64,000 nucleotides of DNA, from NCBI GenBank assembly GCA_001515945.1, contig LOER01000026.1:124001-188000 (forward strand), read 5' to 3'. The translations under genes were made by a program, and so were the position numbers. The notes beneath the pieces are model-generated. The model saw nothing but the letters and a program-made list of their open reading frames with translations. It did no database searches and was not told the DNA's origin. The DNA comes from Desulfitibacter sp. BRH_c19 (GTDB taxonomy: Bacteria; Bacillota; DSM-16504; Desulfitibacterales; Desulfitibacteraceae). Shown piece by piece: positions 28,401 to 35,904 of this stretch; the first letter of the stretch is position 1; each line of letters starts with the position of its first letter.

Positions 28401-29841
28401 AGGGCTTACAAATGGTGTACAGTATTACTTTGCTGTAAAATCAGGTCACAATATTTATTATAGTCCATTATCTGAAGAAGTAACGGAAACCCCTACAGCA
28501 CCCAGAAGTGGTGGAGGTGGGAGTTCGACTCAAACTCCTGAACCGGAATTAGAACAGATAGGTGTTCAGGTATTTATTAATCAACAAGAAGAAACTGCAG
28601 GAATTGAAACAGTAACAGAAGAGAATGACCGGACAATCGTGGAAATTGAGCTGCAGGTGGATTTAATGAACCAAATACTTGACGAGGTCATTAAAGAACA
28701 GGAAGAAAACAGGCAAAACTTGGCGAACATTTTTGCTGTAACGAATAATGGTTCAGATAAGCTGTATGTCAGGTTAACAGGTGACGTAGTTAAGAAAATG
28801 GAAGATAATGCTTTTAGGTTATCTGTTAAGCTGGATGAAATTAATTATGTAATTCCAGCCAAGGAAATAGGTATTATAAGAGCAGCGGAAGAGTTGGGAA
28901 TACCAATAGAAAATTTACGACAAATTGACGTTGAAGTCATAATTGATAAAGCTGATGATGTAGTTCTTAATAGAATAACAGAAAGTGCGGCAGCAGAGGA
29001 TTATGAAATAGTCTTTCAGCCAGTTAACTTTACAATTGTTGCTAAAACCATGTTAGCAAACGGAGAAGAGAAGAAAGTAACTGTATCCACATTTACTCAA
29101 TATGTAGAAAGGGTAATAGAATTACCATCAGGGGTAGATCCGAGTAAGATTACAACAGGTACTGTTTATAATCCCGATGGCACCTTCTCCCATGTACCAA
29201 CATATGTATATCTAGAAAACAGGAAGTATTATGCAAAAATAAATTCTTTAACAAACTCAAATTATACTATAATATGGAATCCAGTAGCCGTATATTCAGT
29301 AGAAAATCATTGGTCAAAGGAAAGTGTTAATGATATGGCATCAAGGCTGGTTATAAATAATCCGGATACATTTGAGCCTAATGGAGAAATTTCTAGGGGT
29401 GAATTTGCAGAGTACATCACAAAAGCCCTTGGCTTATACAGGAAAGGTGCAGCAAAAGGGGATAAATTTAGCGATGTAGCCTTGCATAACGAGCTAGTAA
29501 GTGCCATTACAATAGCTACTGACTATGGTATAATAAACGGATATACAGATGGTTCCTTTAGACCAGATAATAAAATAACCAGAGAAGAAGCAATGACCAT
29601 GTATGCAAGAGCCATGGATATAGTTAAGCTAGAGGAAGTGAATTATAATAGAATTGCTTCATACAAGGATGCCGACAAGGTTTCTAAATGGGCGTATCCA
29701 TTTGTTAAAAAGTCCGTAAGTGCAAATGTTTTTAATGGCAGGACATCTGAGACAATAGTGCCACAAGGTACGCTAACCTATGCAGAAGCAGCTACAGCTA
29801 TTAGAAACCTGCTTGTAGAATCAGGGCTGATAAACAAATAG
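25453..29841 (+). CDS. Giant SLH surface protein with GLUG repeats, Calx-beta and fibronectin III domains
   Basis: 1462 residues from TTG 25453 (AGAGGAGG upstream). The signal peptide is MSLLIRRLVWMVVFVLTIGL with processing near VLGFA. Two homologous modules (about 28-395 and 402-810) each start with a GG-G-(S/T)xxxPWxI header and carry many GLUG-type repeats (YVGGLTGNA, NVSGYWYAGGLVG, DCYSIGSVTA). A Calx-beta domain (about 815-925), an Fn3 domain (about 928-1015), a SGGGGSS linker, a coiled or mixed region and three C-terminal SLH modules (about 1285-1462) follow. An adhesin or matrix-type protein bound to the wall polymer. Ends in TAG. Confidence 0.88.
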   Translation: MSLLIRRLVWMVVFVLTIGLMPGTVLGFAGGDGSSDNPWKITTAEHLATVREAVYLNDHFMLMNDIDLADYLSATGDGYNSGAGWEPIGSYALPLSQYSFTGSFDSGGHTISNLYINRPSADYIGLFGYTGYFDGDGYPNKATIKNVKLEGVNITGKRIVGGLVGYASSTSITDVVIEGNVTGNGDFVGGLSGSSSYAYVSDAYVEGNVNGAQYVGGLTGNAHSGDVENSYALCNVIGTNYVGGLVGAAANSCGIHYSYSGGSVTGNERVGGLVGDVSFGVSNSYSMSTVDGDDMVGGLVGFSSASSINRSYSVGKVTGFPSSTTVGGLIGSYWGTNYTYSSYWDTATSEQALSSGGTGKPTADLQIISTFENWDFDDIWGINPGENDGYPFLRWQGYEHIEPGEFAGGSGTAASPYQISTAVHLDNVRNYLGSEHADKHFILISHIDLDSAPWNTGEGWDPIGTYEEQFVGSFDGDNKMITGLTINKTDTNYMGLFGYLGDNSEVKDLNLEDVDVNGRGSVGALAGRNDGDIINVNVSGTVTGTSNSVGGLVGTNSGEITDSYTTCNVTMSANYLYIGGLAGTNYGDISNSYSTGNVSGYWYAGGLVGTNGGTIENSYATGTVSGTRYVGGLVGETGGTVEDCYSIGSVTATNDTAGGLTAYNTGTILKSFAGGNVQGRSEVGGLVGVNYLGSISNSYATGSVTGESNSVGGLVGIVSSGSISNSYSIGYVDGGSQVGGLTGANHGTIIESYYNSDTSGHTDTGRGEPKTTGQLKDKSTYIDWEFPAIWTLNSIDNGGYPALEWQGYSHANPGIIQFEAGYYSTYEGYNGWIRVERIEGTDGIVTVSYTTVDDTAKAGTHYMAYSGTLTWADGDGDSKPVQCTTINDSIYNGSLYYSYELSNPTGGAVFGDQNPLTVQISDNDNPPTPTGLTATAGNGQVTLNWDMVNSARYIVYYSTTSGDFTDENSHTIYDEDVTTYTKTGLTNGVQYYFAVKSGHNIYYSPLSEEVTETPTAPRSGGGGSSTQTPEPELEQIGVQVFINQQEETAGIETVTEENDRTIVEIELQVDLMNQILDEVIKEQEENRQNLANIFAVTNNGSDKLYVRLTGDVVKKMEDNAFRLSVKLDEINYVIPAKEIGIIRAAEELGIPIENLRQIDVEVIIDKADDVVLNRITESAAAEDYEIVFQPVNFTIVAKTMLANGEEKKVTVSTFTQYVERVIELPSGVDPSKITTGTVYNPDGTFSHVPTYVYLENRKYYAKINSLTNSNYTIIWNPVAVYSVENHWSKESVNDMASRLVINNPDTFEPNGEISRGEFAEYITKALGLYRKGAAKGDKFSDVALHNELVSAITIATDYGIINGYTDGSFRPDNKITREEAMTMYARAMDIVKLEEVNYNRIASYKDADKVSKWAYPFVKKSVSANVFNGRTSETIVPQGTLTYAEAATAIRNLLVESGLINK

Positions 29842-29857
29842 GGAATATAAATCGTCG

Positions 29858-29886
29858 GTCCTTCTGAAGGGTAATTTCGGAAGGAC
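29858..29886 (+). terminator. Hairpin after the giant SLH gene
   Basis: GTCCTTCTGAA pairs with TTCGGAAGGAC (one G-U) around GGGTAAT, 16 bases after the stop. The T-run is poor (TGTTGATT). Confidence 0.55.
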
Positions 29887-29984
29887 TGTTGATTATTACA
29901 GATGCCATTGAAATTAATGTATATATGGTTAATCAAAATGCATTATAAACCTTAGTAAACTAAAATTGAGAATGGAGAATGGAA

Positions 29985-30803
29985 ATGTCGATGATTAAAA
30001 CAGCAATGATTCAGATGTCAGTCTTCAAAGACAAATTAAAAAATATCGAAAAGGCGGGAGACTACCTGCAAAAGCTCGTGGATCAGAGAATTGATTTGGC
30101 AGTGCTCCCTGAAATGTTTTGCTGCCCTTACCAGACGAATAACTTTCCTATCTATGCTGAAGAAGAAGGCGGAACATGCTGGCAGCTGCTTTCAAATATG
30201 GCAGCATCCTATAATGTTTATCTTGCAGCTGGTTCTATGCCTGAAAAAGATGAAAAAGGTCGAATTTTCAATACTGCTTATGTATTTGACCGTCAGGGGC
30301 ATCAGATCGCAAAGCACCGTAAAATGCATCTCTTTGATATTAACGTAACCGGTGGCCAGAGTTTTAAGGAGTCAGAAACACTTACAGCTGGAGACCGGGT
30401 GACTGTGTTTGATACTGAATTTGGTAAAATGGGGATTTGTATCTGTTATGATTTCCGTTTTCCGGAACTTACCCGCCTGATGGTAAACCAGGGGGCAAAA
30501 GTCATCCTAGTACCTGCTGCGTTTAATATGACAACTGGCCCTGCACACTGGGAAACCATGTTCCGGCAGCGTGCAGTAGACAATCAAGTGTTCACCATCG
30601 GTGCTGCTCCAGCGCGCGACCCAGCTTCAGCCTACATCTCGTGGGGGCATTCTATCGCAGTAGCTCCATGGGGAAATGTATTAGTTCAGATGGATGAAAA
30701 GGAAGGCTACACAGTCCAGACACTAGATCTTGCTGAGGTAGATAAAGTACGCAGAGAATTGCCTTTGCTGAAGCACCGCAGATTAGATACCTATACAATA
30801 TGA
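29985..30803 (+). CDS. Carbon-nitrogen hydrolase (Nit/omega-amidase type)
   Basis: 272 residues from ATG 29985 (GGAG 7 bases upstream; an alternative ATG at 29979 is too close). The catalytic Glu-Lys-Cys triad of the nitrilase superfamily is visible in VLPEMFCCPY, KHRKMHLFD and GICICYDFRFPE (about residues 43, 113 and 154 from this start). The pattern MHLFDINV, then GQSFKES, is like omega-amidase/Nit2, which hydrolyses 2-oxoglutaramate or 2-oxosuccinamate, or repairs deaminated glutathione. Exact substrate uncertain. Stands alone before the TetR module. Confidence 0.82.
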   Translation: MSMIKTAMIQMSVFKDKLKNIEKAGDYLQKLVDQRIDLAVLPEMFCCPYQTNNFPIYAEEEGGTCWQLLSNMAASYNVYLAAGSMPEKDEKGRIFNTAYVFDRQGHQIAKHRKMHLFDINVTGGQSFKESETLTAGDRVTVFDTEFGKMGICICYDFRFPELTRLMVNQGAKVILVPAAFNMTTGPAHWETMFRQRAVDNQVFTIGAAPARDPASAYISWGHSIAVAPWGNVLVQMDEKEGYTVQTLDLAEVDKVRRELPLLKHRRLDTYTI

Positions 30804-30870
30804 AAACTAATAATTAGAATAAAATATCGTATTTAAATAAAATAGGCTTAAATAAGTGCAATTTTAATAT

Positions 30871-30919
30871 TTACAATTAGAAGTCGTCATAGTATACTTA
30901 ACATACCGACGGTCGGTTT
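30871..30919 (+). promoter_or_regulatory. Promoter with TetR-type operator (site 1)
   Basis: TTACAA (30871-30876) and TATACT (30893-30898) are 16 bases apart. Immediately after the -10 lies the palindrome ATACCGAC-G-GTCGGTTT (30903-30919), nearly identical to two further sites in this cluster. It controls the 148-residue protein and the hydrolase. Confidence 0.75.
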
Positions 30920-30951
30920 AATTACTGGTTTTCCAAAGGGGGTAGATCAAA

Positions 30952-31398
30952 GTGGGTACAAATATGGTTCTAGGTTTTTTAAAAGCCATTTTGCTTTTTA
31001 GTACTGGTAGAGTAAGTTTTTTAAAAAGTGATGTCGGGAAAGAATTGAATGAGAGTGGGCAAGTCTTTACGGTATTTAGACATGTCCAAATTAAAACGTT
31101 CTGTAAGCGTTCGAACCCTGAAGCAATATTCAAAATTACATTTAAGCCAGCAAATATGGGCATTGAACAAAACAAACGATTTTCTAAATTGCCAATGTTA
31201 GTATTTATGGGCTTTAAAGGATTTAGGTCCAAGTACTGGGCAGTAAATGAAAATACAGGTCTATGCCTAGGAATTTATGAATGGGATACAGTTGAAGATG
31301 CTGAAAACTATTCTAAATCCGTTGCTGTAAATTTCATGAAAAAGCGCTCGGTCCCGGGAACGGTTGAGTTTCAAGTTATTTCCAAAATAAATGAGTAG
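30952..31398 (+). CDS. 148-residue protein of the TetR module, possible ferredoxin-like alpha/beta barrel
   Basis: No catalytic motif is recognised. FRSKYWAVNENTGLCLGIYE followed by WDTVEDAENY is a pattern like dimeric alpha/beta-barrel (ABM/YdhR-like) proteins, which include small monooxygenases and heme- or ligand-binding proteins. That assignment is tentative. The start is a GTG at 30952 with GGGGG upstream. It is the first gene after operator site 1 and is followed by an alpha/beta hydrolase 45 bases later, so both are probably one unit. Ends in TAG. Confidence 0.55.
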   Translation: MGTNMVLGFLKAILLFSTGRVSFLKSDVGKELNESGQVFTVFRHVQIKTFCKRSNPEAIFKITFKPANMGIEQNKRFSKLPMLVFMGFKGFRSKYWAVNENTGLCLGIYEWDTVEDAENYSKSVAVNFMKKRSVPGTVEFQVISKINE

Positions 31399-31443
31399 AC
31401 ATGATTTGATTTAGAATCATTATAAAAAAGGAGAAATGTATTG

Positions 31444-32340
31444 ATGTTACCAATAGTTAATAATACTGAGATTAAAGAAGAAGTGCAGAATTATGACATA
31501 ATTACAGGTGGTAGTCTTTATACACGAATAATTAGTGGGAAAAAGGAAGGTAAAACAGCAATCTATATTCATGGAGGAGGTTCAGGGGGGAATCACACTA
31601 TGTTAGTTAGACCTTCTAAATGGATGATTGAAAAAGGTTTATTTAATAAGGTGATTTTACCTGACAGAAGAGGAGAAGGTTTAAGTAGCCCCCTTACACA
31701 TAAAGTTACAATAAAAGATCACGCACTAGACATGAAGGCATTACTTGATGTGCTTGATATTAAAGAAAAAGTAACAGCTATAGGAATTTCATATGGAGGC
31801 CCTATTGCCCTTACTTTAGCTAGCCATGATCAGCGCGTTGATGAAGTAATTTTGATGGCATCATCACCTTCTTTAAGAGAAGTAAAAGGGTTTAAAGGGT
31901 ATTTGTATAAACATAATCTATTAGAACCAATTGCTAAGCTTTTTTATAAGCTGAATTTAGGAAAAAAAGAAATAAAGTATTCCAATTTTGAAGGTGTTTA
32001 TGATTTAGAAAGTGAAAAAGAATTAATAAAGCTTTTTACCGATGCTATAAAGAGTACTGATAAGAAGATGTTTGAGAGCCTTATTTTACAAAATGCATCA
32101 ACTCTTGATGTGGATAATAGCAATATTGAACAGAATATAGAGCTTAAAATTCCAGTATATCAGGTAATTGGGGATAAGGATGAGATATGGGAAACTGATT
32201 TGAATCCATATATAGAGAGATTCCCGAATATAAAAAATGTCATAATTCCGGGAGCAAACCATAAGGCATCTTTATTAAGAGCTAGTGAGTTTTATGAGGC
32301 GTTATTAAGAATATATAAAAGAGAAGGTTTTACTATTTAA
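31444..32340 (+). CDS. Alpha/beta hydrolase
   Basis: 298 residues from ATG 31444, with AAGGAGA upstream. Oxyanion-hole region YIHGGGSGGN, nucleophile elbow GISYGGP (Ser), acid in QVIGDKDEIWE and a late His in PGANHKASL complete an alpha/beta-hydrolase catalytic triad. A serine hydrolase, soluble, with no signal peptide. Its place in a TetR-controlled module with a drug-modifying enzyme and an exporter suggests a role against a xenobiotic ester or amide (inference). The substrate is unknown. Confidence 0.78.
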   Translation: MLPIVNNTEIKEEVQNYDIITGGSLYTRIISGKKEGKTAIYIHGGGSGGNHTMLVRPSKWMIEKGLFNKVILPDRRGEGLSSPLTHKVTIKDHALDMKALLDVLDIKEKVTAIGISYGGPIALTLASHDQRVDEVILMASSPSLREVKGFKGYLYKHNLLEPIAKLFYKLNLGKKEIKYSNFEGVYDLESEKELIKLFTDAIKSTDKKMFESLILQNASTLDVDNSNIEQNIELKIPVYQVIGDKDEIWETDLNPYIERFPNIKNVIIPGANHKASLLRASEFYEALLRIYKREGFTI

Positions 32341-32372
32341 CTAAATTGTTTCATAAGACCCCAACTTTTAGG

Positions 32373-32427
32373 TTTACAAATAGGTAAAATTGTTATAGTA
32401 TATACATACCGTCGGTCGGTATGTATA
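32373..32427 (+). promoter_or_regulatory. Promoter with TetR-type operator (site 2), tetR autoregulation
   Basis: TTTACA (32373-32378) with a -10 at TAGTAT (32396-32401, 17-base spacing) runs into a 27-base palindrome at 32401-32427, arms TATACATACCGTC and GTCGGTATGTATA about a central G, with one mismatch. It lies directly upstream of the TetR gene, implying autorepression. Confidence 0.78.
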
Positions 32428-32451
32428 AATAGATGTGAAGAGAGGTAATTA

Positions 32452-33129
32452 ATGATGCAAGTACCAAAGGATAGCGAAGAACGCAAATGGGAATATCTTG
32501 ATAAGGCTCTTGAGCTGTTTCATGAGAAAGGCTATGAAAAGACTACAATCAATGACATTATACAAAAAGTTGGCGTATCAAAGGGAGCTTTCTATCATTA
32601 CTTTCAATCTAAGGAAGAAGTGATAGAGACAATAGCAAAGATATATGCAGAAAATACTGCAAGGATTATCAGGAATATTTCAGAAAGAAAAGATTTAACT
32701 GCCCTGGAAAAAGTAAACATGAGCATAACAAGGGTACAGGAGTATAAGGCTTACCATGCTGAAAAACGTTTGAGAATCCACGAAATATTTGTGAGTGAAG
32801 AGAATATAAAATTACAGCATAAGATTTTGGATAACTTTAAGGAACAGGCTTTTTCTTCTTATAAAACAATTATTAACCAGGGTATAAAAGAAGGAGTTTT
32901 TAATACGTCTTATGTGGAAGAAGCTGTTGAATTGCTCATAGACATGATGGGTAATCTTAATTATGTTTTGGCAAAATTTATTTTAGAAATAAAGAATGAC
33001 CCTGATGTAATGACAAGTGTCAAGCGAAAACTAGAGTTTTATGAGGAAAGTATGGAAAGGATTATGCAGGCGAAAAAAGGGTCAATTAAGCTGGCAAGAC
33101 CTATAATCGAAAGAATTCAAAGATTTTAG
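32452..33129 (+). CDS. TetR/AcrR-family transcriptional repressor
   Basis: 225 residues. The N-terminal TetR helix-turn-helix is clear (ALELFHEKGYEKTTINDIIQ, KVGVSKGAFYHYFQSKEEVI). The rest is an all-helical ligand domain. Three near-identical ACCGAC-G-GTCGGT palindromes in front of this gene, the small-protein/hydrolase unit and the MFS gene are its probable operators; the rph-like gene lies 67 bases downstream and is likely in the same transcript. The ligand is probably the compound handled by the module. ATG 32452 or 32455 both fit AGAGGT upstream. Ends in TAG. Confidence 0.88.
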   Translation: MMQVPKDSEERKWEYLDKALELFHEKGYEKTTINDIIQKVGVSKGAFYHYFQSKEEVIETIAKIYAENTARIIRNISERKDLTALEKVNMSITRVQEYKAYHAEKRLRIHEIFVSEENIKLQHKILDNFKEQAFSSYKTIINQGIKEGVFNTSYVEEAVELLIDMMGNLNYVLAKFILEIKNDPDVMTSVKRKLEFYEESMERIMQAKKGSIKLARPIIERIQRF

Positions 33130-33196
33130 TTGTCTTTAAAGCATCAAAACGAACTTGAATTAGTAAATGGTATAGTTTTATAAAGGAGAATGTTTT

Positions 33197-35791
33197 ATGT
33201 CCCAATTAAATTATGTAAAATCATTAAAAGATATTACCCGTAGAGATTTTGAAAATGTAGGTGGTAAGGGTGCAAACCTTGGTGAAATGATTCAGGCTGG
33301 GCTTCCTGTACCGGAAGGCTTTGTGGTTCAAACTTCAGCCTACCGCGACTTTATAAAAGAAAGCAATCTAAATGAGAGAATCAACTCGCTGGTAACTAAC
33401 CTCGAGGCTAACGACATTGAAGTTTTAGAAAATGTGTCAGAAATGATTAATAAACTATTTCAGGACTGCAGTATACCCAAGAGAATATTGGATGAGATAA
33501 ATGCTGTGTATGAGAATTTATATGGCATACCCGTTGCCATAAGGTCATCAGCTACTGCTGAGGATTTGCCTGGCACCTCGTTTGCGGGCCAATATGATAC
33601 TTTTCTAAATATTACGGGAATAGACAATGTGTATGTGGCAATAAAAAAGTGTTGGGCGTCTCTATGGAATGCTAGAGCCTTATCATATAGATTAAAATAT
33701 AATGTACCAAATGATGAACTAGCTCATGGTGTAGTTGTCCAGAAGCTTGTCAGCGGAGAAAAGTCTGGAATTTTATTTACTGCGAATCCTCTTAACGACC
33801 GGCGTGACCAAATGCTCATAAATGCTTCAAGGGGTTTGGGTGAAGCAATTGTCGGCGGTGAAGTTACCCCAGATCAATGGACGATAAAAAGTGCTACAGG
33901 GAGTATTGAAGAGGTCCGGATATCAATAAAAGAATTCATGACAGTTAAGGAAGATGGCGGGACTTGTACAAAAAAAGTTCCGGAAGAATTACAAAACAAG
34001 CCAGTATTAAATGAAGAGGAAATCAAAGCCCTCGTGGAATTTGGTAGAAAAACAGAACAGTATTTTGGATGTCCTCAAGACATAGAGTGGACTTTAAATG
34101 AAGGGATAATATATCTCGTTCAAAGTCGCCCAATTACGTCCCTATTTCCTATGCCAACATCAGATACGGACTCTGATAATACACTTAGAATATATTTGAA
34201 CTTTAACCTTATAGGCCAGGGATTGACAGAACCTTTTACACCAATGGGCCAGGAGATATGGAGATTGATTTTTTCAGGCTATACAAAAATAGCAACAGGA
34301 AAGGAAGATGTCAACTACCCTATCTGGTTTAAAGTAATTGCTGGAAGGATCTTCATAGATATGACAGATCTTATGCGTAAAAAGAAAGCGTGGAATAAAA
34401 GTGCTAATACACTATCAACGAAGGACCCTGTTACCTCAAAAGCTCTTTTGCAGTGGTTAGAGAAAAATGAGCAGGAGATTCTTAAGGGTAATAGGATAAA
34501 ATTCTCTGCTCACCTTATAAAAGTTGTAGTTTCTTTGGTTGGAGACTTTGTCTATGGAATGTTGCTTCCTCAAAAGGCAAGGAAAAAGGTCATAGAGATA
34601 GGTAATAAACATATTGACATTTTACGAAAACAAGCAGATAGTTTGATACGTATTGAGGATAAGTTAAGATTTATAGAAAAGAACGGAAAGGATATTACAT
34701 TAATAGGGTTCAAGAAAATGGCCTATATTGGTTTTGGGCTTCGGGCAATAGATAAAGCTGAGAGTCTCTTAATAAAGTGGAATATTGATACAGCGGGAAT
34801 AGATAGAATAAAACAATCCTTGCCCTATAATGTAACTACAGAAATGGGACTTGAATTATTGGAAATTGCCGAATGTAGTAAGGGGGAGAACCTTGAACAA
34901 TTTATTAAACATCCGGACATAGAAAGATTTATGAAAAAATATGGGCACAGGGCTGTAACGGAGATTGATGTTGGTATGGACAGATGGAGAGAAGATCCTT
35001 CCTATGTTATAGATTTAATCAAGTCCTATAGGGAGCATGGTGATTCAAAGGATAAAATAAAAAAGTTTTCCAATGGAATGGTCAAGGCGGATATGGCAAT
35101 TGAAGAATTTGTAGCATCAGTTAGGAAAAGAAAAGGAAGAGGGGCAGCTAATAAGATCAAAGGACTATTGCAAAGCTATAGAGAGGTTGCTGGTCTTCGA
35201 GAACAACCTAAATACGATATAGTACGGACCATAGATATATTTAGGGATATACTGCTAAGTATCGGAAAGGAACTAGCAATACTAAGTAGATTGGAAAAAG
35301 CAGAGGATGTTTTTTACATTACGTTTAAAGATATTGAATCGGGTATGCCTTTACATGAAATAGTATTAGAAAACAAAGACACATATCAAAAAGAACTTAA
35401 AAGAAAATCAACTCCAAGACTTGTTGCTAGCACAGGAGAAAGCATATACTCTATAAATGAAGAAGAAGGTCCAAATACTTTTGTAGGCATACCTGTTTCA
35501 CCCGGGGTCTATGAGGGGAAGGTAAGGATTATTGAAAAATTAAAGGATGCCCAATTAAAAAAGGGAGAAATCTTAGTCACCCGAGGAACAGACCCTGCAT
35601 GGACACCATTATTCTTAAATGCCGGAGCTATTATCATGGAAAGCGGAGGGCCCTTATCCCATGGAACCGTGGTAGCAAGGGAATATGGTATTCCAGCAGT
35701 TGTAGGGATAAGAAACGCTTGTACGAGGCTAAAAAATAGCCAGATAGTTCGTGTAAATGGAGAATCAGGACAAATTGTTATTATGGGTTAA
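33197..35791 (+). CDS. rph: Rifampicin phosphotransferase-like (PEP-synthase-related) enzyme
   Basis: 864 residues, the length of Listeria RPH. N-terminal ATP-binding domain (GGKGANLGEM, AIRSSATAEDLPGTSFAGQY, GLGEAIVGGEVTPDQW, DIEWTLNEG). A middle region of about 330-760 corresponds to the rifampicin-binding part. The C-terminal swivelling domain has the phosphohistidine motif GGPLSHGTVVAREYGIPAVV (His822). RPH uses ATP to phosphorylate rifamycins, giving AMP and phosphate. PEP synthase proper lacks this middle domain and has a PEP-binding TIM barrel, which I do not see. The drug identity is inferred; a related macrocycle is possible. AAAGGAG precedes ATG. Confidence 0.82.
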   Translation: MSQLNYVKSLKDITRRDFENVGGKGANLGEMIQAGLPVPEGFVVQTSAYRDFIKESNLNERINSLVTNLEANDIEVLENVSEMINKLFQDCSIPKRILDEINAVYENLYGIPVAIRSSATAEDLPGTSFAGQYDTFLNITGIDNVYVAIKKCWASLWNARALSYRLKYNVPNDELAHGVVVQKLVSGEKSGILFTANPLNDRRDQMLINASRGLGEAIVGGEVTPDQWTIKSATGSIEEVRISIKEFMTVKEDGGTCTKKVPEELQNKPVLNEEEIKALVEFGRKTEQYFGCPQDIEWTLNEGIIYLVQSRPITSLFPMPTSDTDSDNTLRIYLNFNLIGQGLTEPFTPMGQEIWRLIFSGYTKIATGKEDVNYPIWFKVIAGRIFIDMTDLMRKKKAWNKSANTLSTKDPVTSKALLQWLEKNEQEILKGNRIKFSAHLIKVVVSLVGDFVYGMLLPQKARKKVIEIGNKHIDILRKQADSLIRIEDKLRFIEKNGKDITLIGFKKMAYIGFGLRAIDKAESLLIKWNIDTAGIDRIKQSLPYNVTTEMGLELLEIAECSKGENLEQFIKHPDIERFMKKYGHRAVTEIDVGMDRWREDPSYVIDLIKSYREHGDSKDKIKKFSNGMVKADMAIEEFVASVRKRKGRGAANKIKGLLQSYREVAGLREQPKYDIVRTIDIFRDILLSIGKELAILSRLEKAEDVFYITFKDIESGMPLHEIVLENKDTYQKELKRKSTPRLVASTGESIYSINEEEGPNTFVGIPVSPGVYEGKVRIIEKLKDAQLKKGEILVTRGTDPAWTPLFLNAGAIIMESGGPLSHGTVVAREYGIPAVVGIRNACTRLKNSQIVRVNGESGQIVIMG

Positions 35792-35818
35792 ACCACTCCA
35801 GGACAGAAAGAAATACCA

Positions 35819-35847
35819 TTTACATACCGACGGTCGGTATATATAAT
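35819..35847 (+). promoter_or_regulatory. Promoter with TetR-type operator (site 3) inside the spacer
   Basis: TTTACA (35819-35824) and TATAAT (35842-35847) are exactly 17 bases apart, and the palindrome TACATACCGAC-G-GTCGGTATATA (35821-35843) fills the spacer. A bound repressor would block RNA polymerase directly. Controls the MFS gene. Confidence 0.82.
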
Positions 35848-35904
35848 GGTAGCTTCTGAAGTAAGAGAACATTATTTTGAAAATCTAAAAAGGTGGGAAG
35901 ATAA

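Noticed and set aside
33197-35791. Phosphoenolpyruvate synthase
   Set aside because: Length and the N-terminal ATP and C-terminal phosphohistidine domains are shared, but the PEP-binding barrel motifs are not seen and the context is a drug-response module, so an RPH-type enzyme fits better.
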